Source: Weeksellaceae bacterium
GTDB lineage: Bacteria > Bacteroidota > Bacteroidia > Flavobacteriales > Weeksellaceae
NCBI GenBank assembly: GCA_949788275.1
Contig: OX460916.1
Coordinates: 744,001-808,000, forward strand
DNA: 64,000 nucleotides
Reading direction: 5' to 3'
The notes beneath the pieces are model-generated. The model saw only the letters and a list, made by a program, of their open reading frames with translations. It was not told the DNA's origin and did not search any database. The position numbers were made by a program, and so were the translations under genes. Shown here one piece after another: positions 7,649 to 16,640 of the stretch. Position 1 is the first letter of the stretch, and each line of letters starts with the position of its first letter.

Positions 7649-10600
7649 TTAGGCTTGTATTTGACTTAATATGGTGGGATCTTGAATCTCTTGGTCTTTG
7701 GCTAGAAGCAAAACTTTCGAAATTACTTCGGCCGATTTTGGATCGTCGTCTGCAAAAGGCAAGAATAGTCTTCCGCGGTGTTGGCTGTGAACCGGTAGAA
7801 TAGAAAGGTACTTTCCTGGGGTTAAATGCACCACAGCGCTTCCTAAATGCACGCTGTAATCGCCCAAAGTGCCTTTGATTTTGGCATGACTTCCAATAAG
7901 CTCTACATTGGTTAGTTTAAATAAACGTGCCGTTTCACGAAGCAAGGCCGCACGCATTTCAATCGATGAATGACTCGCTTCTGGATCTACGCCACCCACA
8001 TGGGCCACACTCACCACCAAGTCGATGTCGCGCATAACCTCCGAAAAGATGGTTGGCGGTATATCTTCCAATGCCATATCGCTATAGCCTTTGAGTTGGT
8101 GGAATTTAATGACTTCTAAGGTCGGGCTTTCAACATCGGCTGGTGAGAACCAATCGGCCATGGCATATAATTTAACCACAAAGCCTTCTTTGTGATAGAC
8201 TTTTTGCAATCCTTCTTCGTAATCAACCTTCCAACCTCGGGTTTTTAGCAATGCCAATGTTTGTTTGGGTTGTACCTGATGGCCTGCATAACGGCGAGAA
8301 ATGGTTTTTTCGGCCAATTCATCGGCCGTCGGTATATAGAGTTCCCGAAAGATTTGTTTAAAGGGTTGTGTGAGCTGATGATCGAAACAATAACGTTGGT
8401 ATGCGACCCAAACCTTTTGTTCATGCAAGTCGGTACAGTGCGCAATCCGAATTTTATCATCGCTTTTTATCGCGTAAACGTTTCCATTCGCATCGGTTAA
8501 AGCGCCATCGGCGTAAAAACCACTCTGGGCATGGGTTGTAAAAACCAAGTTGCGAAGGTGTTCTACGATTACGGGATGATGGAATAAATGGGCCAACTCG
8601 TCTGCTGTAAATGCATCGCCACGCAACATGGCTTCTTCCAATCCTTTTTTGGCGCGTTTGTTCTGATCCCGCAGCGTTTTTCGGTGTTCGAGTAGCTCGG
8701 CGACCTTTTTATCTTTTTTTAATTTGGCTGGTATCGCCTTCATGGCCTTGTCGTTTTTGAAGGCTACCACATCAGCAATTCCTTTGTCGTCTATGATTAA
8801 CTCAATGCGCACATCGTCTATTTCAACTTGGGTATCATTGGAAAGAATTCCTTGTAGTTGCTGAATTTCCATGGCCCATGTAAGGCGTATAGGATCGGCA
8901 TAGCCTGCGTTTCTGGCCAGGTTTTCTAAGGCAACGCGTACGGCAAGCGCTTCACTCGTTTGGCGCATAGAACCAAACTGCTTACTTTCTTTTTTAAATT
9001 GTTGTATATATTCGTAGCGACTTAAGACATCTTTTTCAGGATTGGTTTTGCTCATAGGCACTAATCCGTAGATTCGTAGATAATCTTGATCGCGTTTTTC
9101 TTTTACTTTGGCGGTTACTTCTCTAATTTTTAGATTACCTAAAAGGGTATCGGCATAGAGGCGGGCGCGACGATGACCGTTTCCATCGGATATATAATTG
9201 GCCGATTGATAAACCAAATCCCATTTGGATTTTTTTAGCTCTTGATAAGCCGATTTAAACCAGTTGGCATCTACAGCACCGTCTTTAAAATCTTGCAAGT
9301 CGACCGCCGAGTATTTGGCTATTTCGCTTTCCGCTTCCGAGTTTTGATCTTGATAATCGGACGTTTTGGTATGTGCATGCATCCACCATATCGCGGCGTC
9401 AAGGCCTTTCCAACCCAGGTAACTGCTAATGAATTTTTGCCATTGTGGGGCATAAACAGCGGCTTCAATTAATCGGTTCTCGGCGATATCAGCTTGTTTT
9501 AATTGCTTATCGAAATCGGCTTGCGTTTCGGTTTCCCTCGGGAAGCATCGCTTTAAGAGCATACTGAACAACGCTTTTTTGGTCATGGCACTCGAGCCCC
9601 AAAAATACCCTTTATTTAAATTTTCTTTTCCTAATCCTTGGATAATTTCTACCAAACGATGGGTGCCGTAGATTTTCCCGAACTGAGAAACATACTTCGT
9701 CACACTGGTTTCGGAGTCCCCTCGTTTCAGTTCAACATCCAAGAAGTTTTCGCGAATGGTTTCCATCATATCCTTTAGAAAAGGAAATTGCTCTAAAGAA
9801 ATGCCTTGTTGGTCATAGTAACTTCTACTGGTGGCCGTAATATGGGCGATACGATTGGGAACTAAAATACCTTCAAACATTTCGTCTTTGGCTATTAATT
9901 CGGCCTCGTAGAGTTTACAGTAGAGCGCTAATGGGGGTTTGTGGTAAGCTGCATTTTCTTCTAAACCTGTATGTTGTCTCCAACGGTATAAATCCCAAAC
10001 ACGTTTTAACTCTTGGGTTTCTAAATTTAAAATATGGACTTGATTTAAGTAAAGATGATAGTCTTCTAAGGCTTTCCAGTCGTTAATATCGGGTTCGTTT
10101 TCACGGTTGTAGGAACGATTTTCTTCTTGATGGGCTTTAACCGAATCTGGTAAATTGCTATAAATAGCCGAACAAGCATTGATACAAAAATCGTTTTTAT
10201 CTTCGAACGGAAAGGGATACAGTAAGATGGTTAAAATTGTTTCCAGCGGATTAGACCATCTGTTTTTACTGGGATTGGGTATAATATCACCATAATAGAA
10301 GGTGTAGTTTTTAATATAATCCAAATAATTTTCAACAAAGTATTCCTGCCCATTTGGCGCCTTCGCTAAGGTGAGTAAGAAAAGATCGCGTGGCGTTAAA
10401 TCAGATTCTTTAAACCAATTGATCCAAACTTCTGGTAAAGGGTAGCTGTCGTATTTCTCAGAATCACTTAAGCCTTCTAATTGTTTCCAAGTTAAATTAC
10501 TGTAGAACCCATTGCCTAACAACGTTTTTTCTTTGGAAGAATCGTAATTACTCGTTTCGTATTCATGGTCTTGGTTCAAAAGATAAAGCGCCGACAATTC

Positions 10601-12733
10601 CGCTAATTTTTCTTTTATAAATGCCAATGGTTTAGAAAATCCATAAGGTTGTGCTTGGGTATATTTTACATAGGCCGAGTTTTTATAGACATAGGGTGCA
10701 CCATAGGGAATCGTATTATCGGGGTTGTAAATACCATACCCATTTTTTTCCGATAGTATTCCAGCCGTATTTGCAGGATTTAGCTGATCAAGAAGAATAG
10801 TTTCTTTCGGATTTATTTTACTTCGTGCAATAAACGTAGTGTAATGATCCTGGATACTATCCATCATTCGTTCATCATTTCTCAACTGTAGCAAGAGATC
10901 TAAACCGCTTAAACGTTGTTCAATATCGCCACTAAGCAACTTGCTCACCACTTGGTCAACAGCACTGTTGGGTTGTTGAAGAATAATCTTAATCAACTGT
11001 TTTTTCAGTTGGGAATTTTTCCGTTTAAATAAATCGTGAAATAAAGAAATCTCCGATTCCGAAAGCTCGGTATGCGCTAAAGTATTTACCGCAGAAGCCA
11101 AAACGCTCTCGCTTCGGTCTGTAATGGTGCGCAAAGCAAATTCTTTTTGATGCGGAGTAGGGGGGTGTTCACTTTTCTCATTCGAATTATAGGTAAACGA
11201 ATAGGTATAATAATCGTTTAAAACCGTTCTACTCACGTTGGCCCGAACATCCGAAGACATTTCGTCGAAATACGACATGATAATTTTGTAATAGTCGGCA
11301 TTATCGCCCATCATATGAACCAGAATCTGAAAAACGGTATCCCGTTTATATTCAATCGCAGTCCATGAAAATAACTGACCTTCAAAGAGTTTACGCTTTG
11401 TTTTAACCCGTTCTAAGACTGCGCATAGCGCTTTAAATAAGGCATCTATTTGCGGTTGATAATCGCCTTTATTTAGATTTTTAACCTGAATACAGTTTTG
11501 AATACCGACAAGACAATAGGCTAACAGGTGTTCATTATCACTCTGTAAAGCCTTTAAATATAAAGGAATCTCTAAGTCATTAATTTGTATTTCTTTGGCA
11601 AAGAGTAAGGCTAAAGCTTTCTTATCTTCTTTGCCATTGGTTAAGATATCATCAAGGTAAGGAATTGTTTTTTCAATATCATAAACCCCTTTCGCCCAAA
11701 GTGCCATATATACATCCATGTTATTGGCACTTTTTAGAGCTTTATCCGTGGTTTCTGGCTCCATAATATAATCGTAAGCCCGTTGAAGAAACTCAGCCAC
11801 AGTTTTTTCTTTTTCCGTTTCCCATCCTAATCCAGTCCACGTGTCTGCAGCCCGAACAACAGCAGAAAATCGAGATAACTTGTGGTCAATAATCACCTTC
11901 AGCATATGCTTTAAGGCACCTAGGCTTGTTTCATCTAAGGATTCTAAAATAACCTGGCGTAAACCTTCCTGACGTTGGGCCGAAAGCAGTAATTTTTCAA
12001 CCAATTCCCACGCTTCTTTTTTAGAGCTATTCAATAAGGCTTTAATCACATCGCGGGTTACTTTACCTACAGCATCTTTATTGTAAATAATGTCTTCTAA
12101 CACCTGGTAGACTTCTTTATTTCCTAAATCGATGGCGGCGGCCCAAAGGAAATAATCCGAAGAGGAGTAAGAGTAGAAGTAGTTGTTGTACCGAATTTCA
12201 TCGACCAAAGATAAGCGGCAATACAAGTAGTTTTCGTGGCTTACTAAATCTGAATAATCGCCTTGAATAGTCACATTATGCACTTGCTCAATAGTCGTGT
12301 TACCATTGGTGTAGTGATAATTGTACGAAATAACCGACTTTAAAATAACCAACGCTTTCTCTTTGTGTACAGAAGCCATATGCGGAGCTCTAAAAGACCG
12401 CCGAGTATAATTGTCTTGGTACATTCTCTGTGGAATCTGTTGCCAAGCATACACAAAATAATTCGCTTTTTCCTCGCCTAAAAACAAAACAAGTAAATCG
12501 AAATGCTTATTCTTCTCCCAAATATCGGGTGTTATATAATCCTTTAATTGATTGTTAATCAACGTAGGGTCTTCTTTGTAGCTTAAAGTAGACTCTTCAT
12601 AGAGTAGTAAAGCCAATTTCTGAGAGGCTAAACTAAGTTGTTGAGTAGGAAAATTCCCTTGTTTAATTTTTTCAAAAAATCCTTGATACGAAAAATTAAT
12701 TTTAAATTTTTCTATCTGTTTAATTAATTCCAT
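7649..12733 (-). CDS. DUF4132 (MolR/YehI-like) domain protein, 1694 aa
   Basis: The long protein has an alpha-helical, repeat-rich N-terminal two thirds with leucine-rich helix pairs resembling HEAT-like repeats, for example around residues 230-560. The last ~400 residues match DUF4132: ISRRYAGHQVQPKQTLALLK, a TRGWKVDY segment, and a final GRLFLPFADDDPKSAEVISK stretch. DUF4132 proteins include E. coli YehI/MolR, whose genes often sit beside MoxR-type ATPases and VWA proteins in proposed conflict or metal-related systems; none of those is visible here. No signal peptide or membrane segment is seen, so it is probably cytoplasmic. It follows a 144-aa protein by 36 bp on the same strand, suggesting a two-gene operon. 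The function is not known. Confidence 0.8.
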   Translation of the reverse strand: MELIKQIEKFKINFSYQGFFEKIKQGNFPTQQLSLASQKLALLLYEESTLSYKEDPTLINNQLKDYITPDIWEKNKHFDLLVLFLGEEKANYFVYAWQQIPQRMYQDNYTRRSFRAPHMASVHKEKALVILKSVISYNYHYTNGNTTIEQVHNVTIQGDYSDLVSHENYLYCRLSLVDEIRYNNYFYSYSSSDYFLWAAAIDLGNKEVYQVLEDIIYNKDAVGKVTRDVIKALLNSSKKEAWELVEKLLLSAQRQEGLRQVILESLDETSLGALKHMLKVIIDHKLSRFSAVVRAADTWTGLGWETEKEKTVAEFLQRAYDYIMEPETTDKALKSANNMDVYMALWAKGVYDIEKTIPYLDDILTNGKEDKKALALLFAKEIQINDLEIPLYLKALQSDNEHLLAYCLVGIQNCIQVKNLNKGDYQPQIDALFKALCAVLERVKTKRKLFEGQLFSWTAIEYKRDTVFQILVHMMGDNADYYKIIMSYFDEMSSDVRANVSRTVLNDYYTYSFTYNSNEKSEHPPTPHQKEFALRTITDRSESVLASAVNTLAHTELSESEISLFHDLFKRKNSQLKKQLIKIILQQPNSAVDQVVSKLLSGDIEQRLSGLDLLLQLRNDERMMDSIQDHYTTFIARSKINPKETILLDQLNPANTAGILSEKNGYGIYNPDNTIPYGAPYVYKNSAYVKYTQAQPYGFSKPLAFIKEKLAELSALYLLNQDHEYETSNYDSSKEKTLLGNGFYSNLTWKQLEGLSDSEKYDSYPLPEVWINWFKESDLTPRDLFLLTLAKAPNGQEYFVENYLDYIKNYTFYYGDIIPNPSKNRWSNPLETILTILLYPFPFEDKNDFCINACSAIYSNLPDSVKAHQEENRSYNRENEPDINDWKALEDYHLYLNQVHILNLETQELKRVWDLYRWRQHTGLEENAAYHKPPLALYCKLYEAELIAKDEMFEGILVPNRIAHITATSRSYYDQQGISLEQFPFLKDMMETIRENFLDVELKRGDSETSVTKYVSQFGKIYGTHRLVEIIQGLGKENLNKGYFWGSSAMTKKALFSMLLKRCFPRETETQADFDKQLKQADIAENRLIEAAVYAPQWQKFISSYLGWKGLDAAIWWMHAHTKTSDYQDQNSEAESEIAKYSAVDLQDFKDGAVDANWFKSAYQELKKSKWDLVYQSANYISDGNGHRRARLYADTLLGNLKIREVTAKVKEKRDQDYLRIYGLVPMSKTNPEKDVLSRYEYIQQFKKESKQFGSMRQTSEALAVRVALENLARNAGYADPIRLTWAMEIQQLQGILSNDTQVEIDDVRIELIIDDKGIADVVAFKNDKAMKAIPAKLKKDKKVAELLEHRKTLRDQNKRAKKGLEEAMLRGDAFTADELAHLFHHPVIVEHLRNLVFTTHAQSGFYADGALTDANGNVYAIKSDDKIRIAHCTDLHEQKVWVAYQRYCFDHQLTQPFKQIFRELYIPTADELAEKTISRRYAGHQVQPKQTLALLKTRGWKVDYEEGLQKVYHKEGFVVKLYAMADWFSPADVESPTLEVIKFHQLKGYSDMALEDIPPTIFSEVMRDIDLVVSVAHVGGVDPEASHSSIEMRAALLRETARLFKLTNVELIGSHAKIKGTLGDYSVHLGSAVVHLTPGKYLSILPVHSQHRGRLFLPFADDDPKSAEVISKVLLLAKDQEIQDPTILSQIQA

Positions 12734-12769
12734 AGTGGTAGTTTTGTAGTTCTTGGTATGTTGAAAGAA

Positions 12770-13204
12770 TTACCAATAGCTTCCCGCCAAAAACGTCAGG
12801 CGGATAAAACTAAAGTTTTCTTCTTCTTGAATTTGAATGGTTTGGGATAAATCATCGAGTTGATCATCTGATTTAAAAATGGTATAAAGCCCATCTTCAA
12901 AAGCCTGTAGGGCCACGTCAATCGCATCGGCTAAATCCGCTTTCTGATCGTGATAGCGTTCGCCGAAGCTTATTTTTCCAGTATCTATTAGCAGCGGTAA
13001 ATAATCCACCTGTACAGACTTGGCTTTACCATCGTCGTCGGTGGTTGTTTGTTGACGATTGTAAACCTCCACTTGTTGGGTAACAACGGCCTGAATAAAG
13101 TCCCTTACCGTGGTCGGGCTTGTTAATGTTTTCAGCTCAATAAGTTCATTATCCAGCAAAGGATGCTTTTTACCGAGTTGTTTAATTTGAACGGTGATTT
13201 TCAT
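12770..13204 (-). CDS. Small conserved protein upstream of DUF4132 protein
   Basis: I do not recognise this 144-aa protein. It starts MKITVQIKQLGKKHPLLDNE, a strand-turn-strand pattern, followed by a helix (TVRDFIQAVVTQQV), which resembles the first half of a beta-grasp (ubiquitin-like) fold. The middle is Asp/Gln-rich. It ends FIRLTFLAGSYW, a hydrophobic strand with a near-terminal glycine. No signal or membrane segment is seen. It is the first gene of the operon with the DUF4132 protein, so the two products probably act together. The fold suggestion is inference from pattern only. Confidence 0.7.
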   Translation of the reverse strand: MKITVQIKQLGKKHPLLDNELIELKTLTSPTTVRDFIQAVVTQQVEVYNRQQTTTDDDGKAKSVQVDYLPLLIDTGKISFGERYHDQKADLADAIDVALQAFEDGLYTIFKSDDQLDDLSQTIQIQEEENFSFIRLTFLAGSYW

Positions 13205-13241
13205 GCGGTATTTTTAGAGGTAAGTCAATTTTAACGACTAC

Positions 13242-13249
13242 CAAATATA
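13242..13249 (-). promoter_or_regulatory. Candidate -7 box TATATTTG for the DUF4132 operon
   Basis: On the minus strand TATATTTG fits the Bacteroidota -7 consensus TAnnTTTG. It lies 37 bases before the ATG at 13204. No clear -33 TTTG was found. Confidence 0.4.
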
Positions 13250-13403
13250 ATCAAATACGTTTCTAAATAAAAGCGAAACCTTCTTAAAACATATCATGTA
13301 TAGTGTATTTAGAGCCAATGAAAAAACAGTGGGAATTGTTTTTCGGTTCCAGGAAAGCGATAGAATAACAACACCTATTAATCGTTTTCCAACACCTAGA
13401 GAC

Positions 13404-13437
13404 CAAAAAAAAAGCAGTTACTAATTCAGTAACTGCT
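13404..13437 (-). terminator. Intrinsic terminator after the 13461-14033 gene
   Basis: The ten-base stem AGCAGTTACT/AGTAACTGCT (13413-13422 with 13428-13437) is followed on the minus strand by nine Ts. It lies just after the stop of the secreted-protein gene. Confidence 0.85.
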
Positions 13438-13460
13438 CATTATAGCTTGTCAATAACGAC

Positions 13461-14033
13461 TTATTTTAATTTTTTGTTCCAGCCCCAAGGCTCTTTTGGC
13501 GCTTTCACCTCTTTGGTTACATCAAAAGAAACCGTGAATTTCTTGCTCGACCCCGCTTTCTGAAGGTTATACGTATACGCCTCTTTATTCAAGGTAATCC
13601 ACCATACATTGGTCGATGCATAATTAATCCGATCGGCCGTTTCCTGATCAGCCGGAAACATCTGAAAATCTTTGAAGCCTCCATTGGTCGCCGTACCACC
13701 ATACATTGTAACCTTATCTTCCGAACCATCTTTCATTCGATGATCGTGCTTCAATTCAATTCGATTATCCTTCATCGTTAAAATCCACGTACGCGAATAA
13801 TCATCCCCCACATAAAACGGAATCTTAATCTGCGTTGGTGTACACGATTTCACATGCATAACCAATTTTTTATTCGCAAAATCATCGTTCTTAATAGCCG
13901 GATCTAGTTGCCCTTCGTAGGCTTTACCGCAATGTTGTTGTAAATTTTTCCAAAATGCCTGTTCAGGTGCTGTCTCCTGAGCTTGCACAAACGGTAGGGC
14001 TAACAGCCCACAAATCATCATCAATCTTTTCAT
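13461..14033 (-). CDS. Secreted hypothetical protein
   Basis: This 190-aa protein has a classical signal peptide (MKRLMMICGLLALPFVQAQ, likely cut after the Ala near residue 18). The mature part has two cysteines that could form a disulfide (C35 in QQHCGKAYEG and C63 in HVKSCTPTQI) and several aromatic, beta-rich stretches (FYVGDDYSRTWILTMKDN). Similar unnamed secreted proteins occur in Gram-negative bacteria, but I cannot assign a function. It is probably monocistronic, with its own terminator downstream and a repeat-rich region upstream. Confidence 0.8.
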   Translation of the reverse strand: MKRLMMICGLLALPFVQAQETAPEQAFWKNLQQHCGKAYEGQLDPAIKNDDFANKKLVMHVKSCTPTQIKIPFYVGDDYSRTWILTMKDNRIELKHDHRMKDGSEDKVTMYGGTATNGGFKDFQMFPADQETADRINYASTNVWWITLNKEAYTYNLQKAGSSKKFTVSFDVTKEVKAPKEPWGWNKKLK

Positions 14034-14112
14034 AGGCTAAACATAAACTTTTTTTTCCAAAATAAAAAAGCGAAGACGCCCACGGTTTTATTTTTACGGT
14101 CAACACTTTTTA

Positions 14113-14280
14113 TTTGGGCGGCCGCTGCGCGTCGGGCTATTCGCTATATCTTTGCTGCAAGAAAATATCGATAGGTTGATGCAAAAGGTAGCAGCAAAGG
14201 ATGCCGCTGCTATCCCTGCCGCAGAGTCAAAGAGGCTAATTGTTCTAAGGAGAACAATTAGCCTCTTTGCCGTTTAAGGA
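14113..14280 (+). repeat. Dispersed structured element, copy 3, with long terminal hairpin
   Basis: It starts TTTGGGCGGCCGCTGCGCGT and its 3' block ends TATCCCTGCCGCAGAG. The internal stem pairs ATCTTTGCTGC (14148-14158) with GCAGCAAAGGAT (14191-14202). It is followed by an 18-bp perfect hairpin, 14229-14246 with 14251-14268 (loop AAGG), and then GTTTAAGG. Confidence 0.85.
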
Positions 14281-14314
14281 CTGTAAAAGTAGAGGCGTTT
14301 AAAAAAATAAATCC

Positions 14315-14347
14315 ACAAAAAAAGCAGTTACTTGAAAAAGTAACTGC
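14315..14347 (-). terminator. Intrinsic terminator downstream of the zinc metallopeptidase gene
   Basis: The stem GCAGTTACTT (14324-14333) with AAGTAACTGC (14338-14347) is followed on the minus strand by a T run. The GCAGTTACT core is the same as in the terminator at 13404-13437. It lies ~275 bp after the gene stop, beyond the heptamer array. Confidence 0.7.
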
Positions 14348-14417
14348 CTTGTCTTATATAATGTGTTCGTCCTACGTTTTTCGTCAATAGAATCAAATAC
14401 TATACGCATCTTCTAAT

Positions 14418-14632
14418 TACAAAATCTAACTACTAACGTCTAACATCTAACTACTAATATCTAGCATCTAAATACTAATATCTAACTACTAACTACTAAC
14501 TACTAACATCTAACTACTAACTACTAACATCTAGCTACTAATATCTAACTACTAACTACTAACATCTAACTACTAACATCTAACTACTAACATCTAGTAT
14601 CTAACTACTAATATCTAACACCTAATTACTCC
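14418..14632. repeat. Array of ~7-bp-period TAACTAC/TAACATC/TAATATC units
   Basis: The DNA reads as nearly uninterrupted heptamers TAACTAC, TAACATC, TAATATC and TAGCATC. The reverse complement is GTAGTTA/GATGTTA, the same style as the GTNNNTA array at 5809. The array runs right up to, and slightly into, the 3' end of the zinc metallopeptidase gene (stop at 14622). No ORF is supported in it. Confidence 0.8.
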
Positions 14633-15314
14633 TATTCCCACCCATGGCGATCATAATAAAGTAGATCAATTGAGCAAGAGAGCCGATAGCAGCAACCACG
14701 TAGGTTCTTGCAGCCCAAGTAAGCGAATCTTTGGCTCCCTCATATTCATTGGGTAAAACCATATTTTTATCCTTTAACCAAGCCAAGGCGCGGTTAGAAG
14801 CATCATATTCTACAGGTAACGTGATAAAGGCAAATAAAGTGGTAATGGCAAAAAGACCAATACCAACCCATAAAAGATAAGGAATATTAGACGTTGCAGC
14901 TGTAATAATACCCAACATTAAAATCCATTGGTTAAGGCGAGAAGCCACATTGACCATAGGCACCATTTTCGATCGCATTTCCAACCAACTATACCCAACA
15001 GCATGTTGCACAGCATGACCACATTCGTGGGCAGCAACAGCGGCAGCGGCAGCATTCCGTTCGTTGTAAACCACATCCGATAAGTTTACGGTTTTATTCA
15101 TAGGATTATAGTGATCGGTTAACTGGCCAGGTGTAGAAATAACCTGTACGTCTCGGATACCATTATCATAAAGCATTTTTTCAGCAATTTCTCTTCCGCT
15201 CATCCCATTCGCAAGGAATGTTTTTGAGTACTTAGCAAACTTACGTTGCAATTGTTTTGAAACCCCCATGCTAATCAGCATGAATAATCCAATAAGAATG
15301 TAATAACCTGTCAT
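14622..15314 (-). CDS. Membrane zinc metallopeptidase (YugP-like, Zn_peptidase_2 family)
   Basis: This 230-aa protein has an N-terminal membrane helix (YYILIGLFMLISMGVS) and the zinc-binding motif HECGH in AAAVAAHECGHAVQHAVGYS near residue 96. Two to three further membrane helices lie near residues 128-170 and at the C-terminus (IGSLAQLIYFIMIAMG). This is the architecture of the neutral zinc metallopeptidase family that includes Bacillus YugP; substrates are unknown. The length is normal. It is probably transcribed alone on the minus strand. Confidence 0.9.
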   Translation of the reverse strand: MTGYYILIGLFMLISMGVSKQLQRKFAKYSKTFLANGMSGREIAEKMLYDNGIRDVQVISTPGQLTDHYNPMNKTVNLSDVVYNERNAAAAAVAAHECGHAVQHAVGYSWLEMRSKMVPMVNVASRLNQWILMLGIITAATSNIPYLLWVGIGLFAITTLFAFITLPVEYDASNRALAWLKDKNMVLPNEYEGAKDSLTWAARTYVVAAIGSLAQLIYFIMIAMGGNRSN

Positions 15315-15493
15315 CTATATAAATTGTATGAGTTGAGGTAATCTAATCTCAAAAAGTATTCCATCGGGAGCATGAGGCAAAAAATAATTTGAAATCATTC
15401 AATATAGACCGATTAAGTAGACTATCTTAACCTTCAAGATGAAATTATGACATTTACATGGCATAAATATTTTATAAAAACAGGCATTATTGC

Positions 15494-15501
15494 TAAATTT
15501 G
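15494..15501 (+). promoter_or_regulatory. Candidate -7 box TAAATTTG directly before the ATG of the GNAT-like gene
   Basis: TAAATTTG fits TAnnTTTG and lies only six bases before the ATG at 15508. Transcription would then start almost at the start codon. This argues against the in-frame TTG at 15490, which would lie upstream of the box. Confidence 0.45.
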
Positions 15502-15507
15502 GCAGCT

Positions 15508-16629
15508 ATGTGTATTCAAATTAAAGAAGTAACAACGAAACACGAGTTGGATCTTTTTATCAAGTTTCCTATGAAACTGTATAAGACCAATCCATGCTAT
15601 GTTCCGCCCTTTATTAATGAAGAGAAAGAAACATTAGATCGTGAAAAAAATCCCGTTTTTGCCCATGCAGAAGCCCACTACTTTTTGGCGTATAAAGCCC
15701 AAAACGTGGTGGGTCGTATAGCGGCTATTATTAATTGGGATGAGGTGAATAATCAAGGGAAGTCTAAAATGCGTTTCGGCTGGTTTGATACCATAGACGA
15801 CCTCTCGGTAACAGAAGCCTTGCTAAACAAAGTAAAAGAAATTGGCCTAGCCCATTCCTTAACATACATGGAAGGACCTGTTGGTTTTTCAAACCTCGAG
15901 AAAGCCGGGTTACTCACCATGGGTTTCGATCAATTAGCAACCATGGTGACGCTTTATAACGATGCGTATTATGCTAAACACTTCCAGCAGTTGGGGTTTG
16001 AAACCGCCAATGAATGGGTGGAATATGCCTTAGATTTTCCATCGGTTTTACCCGAAAAAGTGGTTAAATTTAATACCATCATTAAAGAACGCTACGGATT
16101 AGCCGAACTGAAATTTAAAAAAACAGCCGATTTATTGCCTTATGTCGATCAAATGTTTCATTTGTTAGACGAGACCTACCGTTCTTTAGATACCTATGTT
16201 CCCATAGCCGAAGATCAAATTGTTTATTATAAGAAAAAATATATTCCATTTATTAATCCAGATTTCGTTAATTGCGTAGTGGATAAAGAAGGACAAATGA
16301 TTGCATTTGCGATCACCATGCCATCTTATTCAAAAGCCATGCAAAAGGCGAAGGGCAAATTATATCCGTTTGGTTGGTGGCATTTATGGCAAGCCAATCG
16401 TAAAAATGATGCGGCCGCCTTTTATTTAATCGGTATACATCCCAAATACCAAGGGAAAGGAGTAACAGCGCTTATTTTTAGCGCTATGTTTGATACCTTC
16501 CAGCGCAATGGAATAAAATTTTTAGAAACCAATCCAGAATTGGTCGAAAACGAAAGCATTCAGGTGTTATGGAAAACCTATAATCCTGTGAATCATAAAC
16601 GTAGAAAAACCTTTAAAAAAGGCTTTTAA
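15508..16629 (+). CDS. GNAT-like acyltransferase family protein
   Basis: This 373-aa protein (start chosen at ATG 15508; an in-frame TTG lies at 15490) has a C-terminal region with a GNAT acetyl-CoA motif: FYLIGIHPKYQGKGVTALIF (Q/R-x-x-G-x-G/A-like loop), followed by ETNPELVENESIQ. The N-terminal half has a GNAT-like strand pattern (EAHYFLAYKAQNVVGRIAAI). Proteins of this type are common in Bacteroidota and annotated as N-acetyltransferases of unknown substrate. The stop is 11 bases before the next gene, suggesting an operon with the M14-type peptidase. Confidence 0.75.
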   Translation: MCIQIKEVTTKHELDLFIKFPMKLYKTNPCYVPPFINEEKETLDREKNPVFAHAEAHYFLAYKAQNVVGRIAAIINWDEVNNQGKSKMRFGWFDTIDDLSVTEALLNKVKEIGLAHSLTYMEGPVGFSNLEKAGLLTMGFDQLATMVTLYNDAYYAKHFQQLGFETANEWVEYALDFPSVLPEKVVKFNTIIKERYGLAELKFKKTADLLPYVDQMFHLLDETYRSLDTYVPIAEDQIVYYKKKYIPFINPDFVNCVVDKEGQMIAFAITMPSYSKAMQKAKGKLYPFGWWHLWQANRKNDAAAFYLIGIHPKYQGKGVTALIFSAMFDTFQRNGIKFLETNPELVENESIQVLWKTYNPVNHKRRKTFKKGF

Positions 16630-16640
16630 ATTCAAAATCA

